Below are positions 56,085 to 64,000 of a stretch of 64,000 nucleotides of DNA, one piece after another. The notes beneath the pieces are model-generated. The model searched no databases. It had not been told where the DNA came from and saw only the letters and a list, made by a program, of their open reading frames with translations. Positions within the stretch are counted from its first letter, which is position 1. Every line of letters begins with the position of its first letter. The position numbers and the translations under genes were made by a program. Origin of the DNA: Maea johnstoni (Eukaryota; Annelida; Polychaeta; Spionida; Magelonidae); NCBI GenBank assembly GCA_963942565.1, contig OZ012689.1, positions 27,683,426 to 27,747,425 of the forward strand, in the 5' to 3' direction.

Positions 56085-56245
56085 AATATGTATAATTTAC
56101 TAATCAACCCTATAAGCTGATAAGTCACATGGATGCTATTTAGTTCATGCTTTTTCCCAAAGAGGGAGTTGGTGGAACATTCGGGTTCTGACACACTTGA
56201 CTCTTCTTACAGCAGTGCCATCTATATATTCACGCAGGAATAAAT
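56085..56245 (+). repeat. interspersed repeat E, copy 1
   Basis: It shares with 56583-56735 the order CCATAAGCT-like start, AGAGGGAGTT, GACTCTT, CAGCAGTGCCATCTAT and ATTCACG. The two direct copies bracket the CA/TA microsatellite. Confidence 0.6.
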
Positions 56246-56317
56246 CTTAAGAATCTAGCTACGCCCTTGCTCTCGTTTGATGTCATTCGTGCCAGTGCAT
56301 TAGCCGTAAAACAATAT

Positions 56318-56528
<211 letters not shown>

Positions 56529-56582
56529 TAGATAGATAGATATGTATCGATATATACATACATACATGCATACATAAACATT

Positions 56583-56735
56583 TCCAAATCAACCCATAAG
56601 CTATTTAGTATAGTATGCTATTATCCAAGAGAGGGAGTTGTCACAACATTCACAGTCCTGCCGAACATGACTCTTTGTCTGAATAGCAGCAAACAGCAGC
56701 GCCATCTATTTATTCACGTAGGACTCCATTTCCTG
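56583..56735 (+). repeat. interspersed repeat E, copy 2
   Basis: Direct diverged repeat of 56085-56245, with CAGCAGCGCCATCTAT near its right end. The core matches the CTCF-like words seen in MITE family A. Confidence 0.6.
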
Positions 56736-57190
56736 ATTTTAGATCTGCGTCTTGTCATTCGGGACAATCAAAGGTTAAATGTATTGGCCAGTTGTATAAC
56801 ATATACATGTAATACATAAAACTGTTCAGACATTGCCATTTCTATCCACAATGTTTTATAATTTTCCATTGAGATTTTACACAAATTAGAAGGACTGAAT
56901 AGCAAGATGACGTATTATTGGATGTCATCGCATTTACCTTCAAACTACCTTGGATTAAGCAGGGACTTCAATACCTTAATCTATATATCCCTGGATTAAG
57001 ATAAGACTACGAAAACACGATCGTTTTCATTTTCAAACCTGTGTGCTATGAATAATTCACTTATGCCCTGCATACTGATTAGCCGTTTCATTCATAGTTG
57101 TGTACAGATAGATACCATGCATATGAGCGAAGTACCTCCTTTTGAGTAGTGGCAATGTGATAGATCTCTGGTAATAGTGCTAGTGGTGAT

Positions 57191-58916
57191 CAGTTGCGGA
57201 TCCAGGGGGGGTTCGAGTGGTTCGACGAACCCCCCCCCTGACTGGTGAGTCACTTTCCACCATCATGCCACCTGTGGACATGCATTAGAACTAGTTGTTT
57301 TCCCTGCCTCGGCTACCAATTGTAATTCTTTCCTTTGTCTCCCCAGGCCTTGAGGGGGCGACAGACTGATTGGTGTCAGACAGAGGTTGGCCGGACGTAG
57401 TGCCAGTGGGTTATCATCATGTTTTAGGAGATTATCTGCTGTTGACAGACAGATTCTAGGTGGTTGATTTGTAGGCTAAGAAAAGTGACATTTTAAGGGG
57501 GAGGGGGTTCGCCGACCACTTAAACTCGTAGATCATTTGATTCCTGCAAATCCTTTAAAGATCACCTAACCCCTACTAGGCTAGCCACGAATGATTGCAC
57601 ACTAGAGGGCCACGCCAGGGACAACTAGAAAATAACTGAACATTGATCTACTGTATTTTCTGGACTTGTCTCCCGTTTTGAATAAATTATTTGTCAATAC
57701 ATACATATGAATAACCACATTTAAACATAATTATAGTATATCAGGGTTTATGGTCTAAATAAAGTACACGCAAAAAACCGAAAGATCGGCTTTTCGCGAA
57801 ATTTTTGTAGCGCAATATATTCATTTTCTACAGTACTACAATAATAAAGGTGATAAGGCTTAACAATTTTGTCACTCTAGAACTGTACATGAGTACTAAA
57901 TTGTTATTTGTTGACTATGTTTAACTGACTGGATGTTAGCCTTATAGCAATGAGCATATAGTTTGGGATTAAGTTAAGACTGGCTGGACATGCCTTCAAG
58001 ATGCTAACATACATGTTTTTCCAGCGCCATATGCATTTCACTTAATAACTCCTTATGTGACTTGCGATGTCTAGTTGATTTATCTGTTAATGCCAGGGAC
58101 TTAAAGCCTTAGACGAAGATCTAAACATGCCAAGCCTGACCTAAAATTTGTGACTTCTAAATCGCGGAAACTAGATAATGCAGCACATTATCGCTCATAT
58201 TATTATTATTCCCAGACTTAACAGGGTAGAATATTTGAAACGTATGAAAAGAAGTTTAGCATACATAATGATATAATTGTGCTGTCACCCCAGAAAAGGT
58301 CCAGGAAACGTGACAAAATTACAATTTCAGGCGTACATACATTCTTAGAAAATAGAAAAAGGATAAAGAATAACTACTTTATTTACCTATTTCACATTTA
58401 CACAAACTTAGAGAATAAGACCAGCAGTAAAGGGGAAATTTACTGAATGGCTCTCATAACTGTGGCTTAGTTCGTCTCCAACTGAACCCCCCCCCCCCTC
58501 CCCCAAATACACGTATCACAATTATGCTAACATCAATTAGGCAAAGTAAACACAAAAAACTTTCCCTCATCCTCAGGATGTACATATTGTTGAACCTCTC
58601 CAAAAGGTAAAATCCATGTTTTACATGTTTGAAAGTGCAAGAGGTCCATACAATCTGGTGACCAAAACAGTAGGCAATGTGGCCACCCCCAAATCTGAGT
58701 TAGCATTTGATAAATAATAAGATATATGGCAATTCAATCAAAAGTTCACTCATAATCCATAACATATTTTGTTATATCCCTCATGGAACCCCTTCTTTTT
58801 TTAGTTTTCTTCAGTTGACCCCTGGTGGTGTTTTCAGAAATTGTCAGTGGCGCCACCAGTGTCACTTTTCGGAATTACATCGAACCCCCCCTTCTCAAAT
58901 CCTGGATCCGCCCCTG
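57191..58916. mobile_element. non-autonomous hAT-like element with GCGGATCCAGG ends
   Basis: The left end CAGTTGCGGATCCAGG and right end CCTGGATCCGCCCCTG are inverse. Just inside, both ends carry a G-run followed by TTCGA in mirror. GTGAT flanks the element at 57186-57190 and 58917-58921. The 5-bp duplication fits the hAT5 type. At 1.7 kb it is longer than the MITEs here but has no transposase reading frame. Confidence 0.68.
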
Positions 58917-59106
58917 GTGATGGTGGTGGTGGTGGTGATTGGAGATTCACAATCGAAGTGACATCATCTGCAGGTAGGTGAAGAAGTAGTAGTAGGAGTA
59001 GATGAGCGCTATTGATTTTTTACTGTAATTCTATAAAAGCAGTTTCTCCCGATTAGGGTAAAAACTGAAAATAAGCATGGTGTTCAAACGGAGCTCCTAC
59101 CCATAG

Positions 59107-59107
<1 letters not shown>

Positions 59108-59201
<94 letters not shown>
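59108..59201. repeat. (TA)n microsatellite
   Basis: Pure TA tract next to a possible retroposon tail. Confidence 0.97.
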
Positions 59202-59202
<1 letters not shown>

Positions 59203-59320
59203 TTTATTGACTGTAATGATATTACAAAGTGTACAAATATATAATGAACATAAATGAAAACGAAATATAATTACATGAAAAACATGATCCAAACTAGGAT
59301 TCACAAATCATAGAATTAGA
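59202..59320 (-). mobile_element. possible retroposon 3' end joined to (TA)n
   Basis: On the minus strand an AT-rich stretch ends TCATTACAGTCAATAAAG and then passes into (TA)n at 59108-59201, as expected for a LINE or SINE tail that expanded as a microsatellite. No reverse transcriptase is present. Confidence 0.3.
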
Positions 59321-60975
59321 AATACCTCAGAAAAAATAAAAGGTATGGAATTGAACTGGTTAGGAGAAGAAACAAAGAAAAATTATGTAAAAAAGAAATA
59401 ACTTGTAAAACATTTAACAAAGGAGTGTGATTGCATAATTTTTTGGTGATAGTTTAATCTTTTTCAAGAGTCCAGTGCACTAACGGTTTGGGGTCCGTTA
59501 AATCTATCCAAAACGGTACCCTGAATTAACCTATTCCTCTACGTTGGTTTAACACATATCTATACATATTATTTATGTGTTTACCTGATATTCACCATAA
59601 ATTGACCATGACATCGGAGTAGTTATCATCGGGACATTTTCCCAAACATATCAGCATAACTTCATTTGCATTTATGTGCAGGAAGGATCAATCAGGAGAA
59701 AAGGGTATCAGATTTATTTTATAATTATACTCAGATCAAATTGTATAACCCTTTGTAAAAACTTGTATTGCAAATGAGAAAACATGCCCTTTTCAACCTT
59801 CAGATTTCATAATTTTTTCACAAGGTCAGAATTGTGAAAAAAACACCTGACACTCTGTCCCTCCGAAATACTCCCCTGCTTGTGTGCGAGCCTATTGCAG
59901 CTTTCTGTAATTGACAGCCTCTTACTCTGCTCATGCTCAGCGATCGCCTAGAAAATTTCCAATTAATCTAATTATGACAAAATAGAAGGCCTCGACATAT
60001 ATAAATATCTCAAATGACGCTACATTCACAAATAAACCCCGTAAGACACCTTGATTTGAAATGCACACAGCATGTTCAGTATTGCTAGCATTACTCTTAT
60101 CCACGTTAATACACAAAAGACTGAAAATCGTTAAATAGGGATATCCCGTTGTGAGTATTCGTCCCCTGAATTGAAGTACATGTTATCCATTCGGAAATTA
60201 CCGGGAAGGTTGCGTGCATTTACGCAAACTGAAAGTAACTGTGATCTCGTACCACGGACGTTCTTAACAGCTCAATAAATTGTAGACGTGTGTAAATATC
60301 TATATAAGACACCCAACAACTCTCCTTTAAACATTTGACCATTTGTTTACATTTTTTTCGAATTATCTTTTAAATGTAGCATATACATCTGACAACATGA
60401 GCTGAGATAAAGAATGCAATTGCACAAACCCACTCCCATCTAGAACATAACTCATCATGCACGCATTTGAAAACTATTCGCTTGAGGGGTTGTTAAGGTA
60501 GAACCCTACTCGATACACAACCCATTTTTGAAACTGAGTTTGATGAAGACAACGGCACTTATGCTATTGTAAAGGTTACATCCCATAGTTGCCGAATAAA
60601 GGCAAACTTATCAATAAGTGGCTATTTTGAGGTAATGTGGCACCCTTAAACAACATATCTTATAACGTTTCGTTTTTTGGCAAAATGTCAAGACTCGCGC
60701 TTTACTTTGGAATGAGAGTCTACCATATAATCATTCATGTCTCTGGTAAGCTGCAAGGTCCTACCTCAACAGGGGATCTGCATGATGAGTATTTTAAAAA
60801 CATTTTTAAATGTTCCCATAAGCCTCAAAATTACTTACAGCACGTGGCTTACATAATAAATGCTGATTTTCAGGTCCTGTCAGAATTCAAGGTACCTGTT
60901 ACATGACCTTGCACCTAGAGGGGGTTCACAACGGTCATATTCTAAAATACTGGCTTCGAAGACTGTATCGTCATT

Positions 60976-61506
60976 AAGTTTATTTTCTGCTCTGAGCAAG
61001 TTTTTATTCTAACGTGTGTTTAAGTTTATTTTCCTCTCTGCGCAAGTTTTTATTCTAACGTGTTTTTAAGTTTATTTTCTGCTCTGCACAAGTTTTTATT
61101 CTAACGTGTGTTTAAGTTTATTTTCTGCTCTGCGCAAGTTTTTATTCTAACGTGTTTTTAAGTTTATTTTCTGCTCTGTGCAAGTTTTTATTCTAACGTG
61201 TGTTTAAGGTTTATTTTCTGCTCTGCGCAAGTTTTTATTCTAGCGTGTTTTTAAGTTTATTTTCTGCTGCAGCGCAAGTTTTTATTCTAACGTGTGTTTA
61301 AGTTTATTTTCTGCTCTGCGCAAGTTTTTATTCAAACGTGTTTTTAAGTTTTATTTCTGCTCTGAGCAAGCTTTTATTCTATCGCGTGTTTAAGTTTATT
61401 TTCTGCTCTGCGCAAGTTTTTTTATTCTAGCGTGTTTTTAAGTTTATTTTCTGCTCTGCTCAAGTTTTTATTCTATCGCGTGTTTAAGTTTATTTTCTGC
61501 TCTGCT
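60976..61506 (+). repeat. 46-bp minisatellite with alternating 92-bp dimer structure
   Basis: About eleven and a half copies of a 46-bp unit containing TTTATTTTCTGCTCTGCGCA and AGTTTTTATTCTAACGTG. The linker between units alternates without exception over eleven junctions between a GTGTGTTTAAG form and a GTGTTTTTAAG form. Later copies share further variants two units apart (TCTATCGCG at junctions 9 and 11, TCTAGCG at 6 and 10). This shows that the array grew as a dimer. It ends about 240 bp before the CCDC15-like start codon. Confidence 0.9.
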
Positions 61507-61599
61507 CTATCAGTCACATTTGCACCTATGTACCCCAATAAACAGGAGTGAAAATAAAAAAATATATATATTTTCTACCCCCAAAATACGGTGGTGAAA

Positions 61600-61749
61600 A
61601 TACTTTTTTTATTTGCTCTTTCACACTTGGTCCATCGTAGTTAAAAGTTCGTTCAAGAGATGCGTGCAATGTGAGCGACTACAACGACGCCTAGCGGTGA
61701 GATATCAAACTTCCGCTCTTTCCTGTGGCGGAGAATTCAAAAATCAAAG
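61600..61749 (+). promoter_or_regulatory. probable TATA-less promoter and 5' UTR of the CCDC15-like gene
   Basis: There is no TATA box at a useful distance. An ETS-type site ACTTCCG (61709-61715) lies 35 bp upstream of the ATG, and the start codon itself sits in AAGATGGCGGC (61747-61757), the YY1-type motif often found at starts of housekeeping genes. CpG content rises locally. The 46-bp minisatellite ends about 100 bp upstream. The transcription start was not located. Confidence 0.45.
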
Positions 61750-61899
61750 ATGGCGGCGAAGTATCAAAACAAAACCTACAAGAAAAGTTCAAATCATCGT
61801 TTGGCAACTAAAATGGGACACAGAAACGTCGAGATTAGGCCAGTTGGTGCATGGGTACAGCCGGGACCAATAGATAACTTTGGATTTCCTGAAGCTTGC
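61750..61899 (+). CDS. CCDC15: CCDC15-like protein, coding exon 1
   Basis: Fifty codons run from an ATG to a GTACGT donor and leave phase 0. The exon encodes a basic N-terminus (MAAKYQNKTYKKSSNHRLAT) followed by the motif RPVGAWVQPGP at about residues 30-40. From memory, human CCDC15 has the very similar IVPVGAWVEP near its N-terminus, and the next exon continues the similarity. CCDC15 is a coiled-coil protein of the centriole lumen (inner scaffold) needed for centriole integrity and ciliogenesis; that role is known for the vertebrate protein and inferred here. The start was chosen because the ATG lies in an AAGATGGCGGC context at the 3' edge of a TATA-less promoter-like stretch. The transcript start is not visible. 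The donor is followed directly by a long (CT)n tract. Orthology is quite likely but rests on two exons. Confidence 0.78.
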
Positions 61900-62086
<187 letters not shown>

Positions 62087-62236
62087 GTTCAGGCTCAGTT
62101 TGAAGAGGAAAGATTGCATAGAGCAAGGATAGAAAAAGAAGAGAAGTTAATGAAGTTTCAGCAGGAGGTTAAGGAGCGTGTGAAAGTAATGGCAAGACTC
62201 AAATCAAAACAACAACTAGAAAAATCATATAGAGCA
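62087..62236 (+). CDS. CCDC15: CCDC15-like protein, coding exon 2
   Basis: Fifty codons lie between a good acceptor (TTATTTTTGTAG) and a strong donor (GCA|GTAAGT), phase 0 on both sides, so the exon joins exon 1 in frame. The product is a charged helix starting VQAQFEEERLHRARIEKEEK and ending SKQQLEKSYRA, a predicted coiled coil. Human CCDC15, as I recall it, has FQKQVKYRV and KKQQLQKSYERA at the matching places; here the counterparts are FQQEVKERV and SKQQLEKSYRA with the same spacing from the VGAWV motif. This colinear pattern is the main support for the identification. No third exon was recognised before the window ends, so the gene is partial here; the human protein is much longer. Confidence 0.78.
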
Positions 62237-62688
62237 GTAAGTGCATGCTCTTACAGTACACATACACATGGTGTACGGTCAAAATCACCGATTCCAATAT
62301 CACCTCTCGCAAAAAGGCCAATGGCAATGGTTGAAACTTGAAAGGGCCCTATTTATTAGAAATCTATTAGGTAGTGTCCGTGTACAAGAGTGTGGAAAGT
62401 GATAAAAGAAGTATTGCATTGGTTTTACGTGATGTCATTTATCATTAGAAAGATTTAGACTTAGAAAATAATTTTCTATTTCAAGAGGAAAAGTCAGCGT
62501 AGCTAGGCACTATAACTGTAATAGGTCTTGGCTTTGGGACGTAAATATGTCTAGAATTAACATTCAGAATTAAACAAACACATACAACTTTTAACAAGAA
62601 TGTTTATAACACTTAAAATGTGGCGAATGTGTTGTTTAATTAGGGGAATATTGAAGGTTTATTTCCGCAGGGCCCAATGAGTCATCGG

Positions 62689-62997
62689 CAGGGGCTTAGC
62701 TGCAATGCGTCCAGCATGTCATTTGGACACGCAGAACACTATTTTTTGACAGTTTGGACACCCAAAAGTTTGTCAGAATTTGCTGAAGATGACTTTTCTT
62801 AGAAGATAGAAGATGTAGAAGCTGTAGTGTCACTTTAATAAGACACACAAAGCAGTATCTGGCCTAAAAAGCAAAATCTGTAAAGTTATAGGGTCTATCT
62901 TATTAGTAGTATGTATTTTGTACCACACTTTGGACACGCAAAAGTCTATGAAACCTCTATTTGGACACCCTGTTTCCAAATATCGGCTAAGACCCTG
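62689..62997. mobile_element. hAT-like MITE with exact 8-bp duplication
   Basis: GTCATCGG at 62681-62688 and 62998-63005 encloses a 309-bp element that starts CAGGGGCTTAGC and ends GGCTAAGACCCTG. TTTGGACAC recurs four times inside. It lies in the intron region of the CCDC15-like gene. Confidence 0.82.
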
Positions 62998-63521
62998 GTC
63001 ATCGGCCGTTTTTGCACGCAGCCATTTAGGCAGTTGGCGATTTTCGGATTGGTGATTTTGACCGACATTCCACATACATATAACATTATAAGACTGATTC
63101 CACCTCAGACTTGGTTGCAAAATGGCCTGTCTGTATGACACAAGGGGATTCATATTTCTTATCTATAGATGCTTGTTTGGCCAGCAGCGAGCATATAGTT
63201 TTGAACTGCTGCTTACACATGGTATACTTGTGAATGAAATATTTAATCATTGCCATGATGTGCAAGTGGCATGAGATTAGTCGGATGTCCACATGCTCTC
63301 TTCATCAAGTAGTTTCCACTTAACTTTTATATATTCTTAATCACTTGATTTTACCACGCACTTTAAAAATCCTAGCCAAATCCTCAAGATCAGTTCAAAC
63401 ATTGATGTAAAATACTTATAGCCTTGGGATTTTCAGCTTCAAATTATTTTCATACTGAAAAAGCATATAGTATGTTGGGCATCAATCTTTTTCGAAAAAG
63501 ACTGCATGGGCAATATTCCAA

Positions 63522-63662
63522 TAAAGGCAAACTTTCATATATGACAGACTGCATGGGACCCGGAAAATTGGTCTGTCATATACATATGACACATACTTTA
63601 TATATATATTATGCCTGGGACTGGGACCAAGCATATCATCCGTCATAGGGTCATATCACAGT
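63522..63662. mobile_element. mariner-like MITE family D, decayed copy
   Basis: It shares in order AACTTTCATATATGACAGAC, TTGGTCTGTCATATACATAT, GACTGGGACCAAGCATATCA and CCGTCATA with the 48771 element. The inverted ends are eroded. It lies in the intron region of the CCDC15-like gene. Confidence 0.65.
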
Positions 63663-64000
63663 ATCCGTTTTGGGTCTGGACAGGACATTTTGAAGAGAAA
63701 AACTTATTTTATCCAAAATGTGGTAGAATTTCGAAAATGGTTTTGAACCTGTGTGAATCTTTAGTCACAAATACATCTTCCTCAAAAAAGTTTGTTTGAA
63801 AATATTTTAGTTTGACTGAAATAATAGCCAATTTAAAAAGGGTCTGGACAGGACATCATTCAGACATGGTTTTCGGGTACCAACACATAAGTAAAAAATC
63901 CTTCTAATCTGAAACTTTCTTCTTAAAACACATAATGCAGTTACTTAGAGAAGGTTTTTAAGTCAACTTCAATACATTGAAAAATATAAAATTCCTAAGC

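Larger units (their letters stand above)
58922..60975. other. no gene recognised
   Basis: TA microsatellite and possible retroposon tail at the left, then AT-rich DNA. Confidence 0.55.
62237..64000 (+). other. intron of the CCDC15-like gene, to the window end
   Basis: Contains a hAT-like MITE (62689) and a decayed mariner-like MITE (63522). No third exon was recognised. Confidence 0.55.

Overview
The window is nuclear DNA from an animal, most likely a marine invertebrate. The pointers are a split gene with GT-AG introns that resembles animal CCDC15, a tRNA-headed SINE, many short non-autonomous DNA transposons, and long dinucleotide and trinucleotide microsatellites. The composition is AT-rich. 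I see no operons, no bacterial-type genes and no CRISPR. The species cannot be fixed from the sequence; an echinoderm, amphioxus, hemichordate or mollusc would all fit. A 200-N assembly gap lies at 18681-18880.

The gene content is thin. (1) At the right end, on +, are the first two coding exons of a CCDC15-like centriolar coiled-coil gene (61750-61899 and 62087-62236). The intron between them is largely a (CT)n tract, and the gene runs off the window. (2) Around 53.55-54.13 kb is a CpG-rich promoter. On - it has a first coding exon encoding a signal peptide, with a phase-1 donor. On + there is a possible divergent first exon. A perfect GGTCACGTGACC E-box lies between the two start codons. The rest of the - gene should lie to the left, but I could not recognise its exons. 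(3) A short OTU-protease-like reading frame lies on - near 20.1-20.3 kb, probably an isolated or fossil exon. I could not support any other host coding sequence; most long open frames are microsatellite translations.

The remainder is a transposon and repeat landscape with unusually readable boundaries. I recognise: a four-copy MITE family with 9-bp target duplications and self-complementary ends (2.1, 6.1, 16.3 and 51.1 kb; the last is interrupted by the SINE); a TTAA-flanked, piggyBac-type MITE (4.8, 5.4, 21.7 and 40.2 kb, plus a shortened copy at 23.3 kb); a GGCC-ended MITE with 3-bp duplications (4.2 and 20.7 kb, fragment at 31.2 kb); a TA-flanked mariner-like MITE (48.8 kb, decayed copy at 63.5 kb); several hAT-like elements with 5-bp or 8-bp duplications (1.3, 6.7, 54.8, 57.2 and 62.7 kb, and probably 41.9 kb); and remnants of a second SINE family.

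Tandem repeats are frequent: local two-copy duplications of 70-180 bp, degenerate arrays at 43.0, 44.1 and 46.1 kb, and a 46-bp minisatellite at 61.0-61.5 kb with a strict alternating (92-bp dimer) structure just upstream of the CCDC15-like promoter. Eleven matches to a CTCF-type core occur, several of them inside one MITE family, which suggests that transposition spread them.
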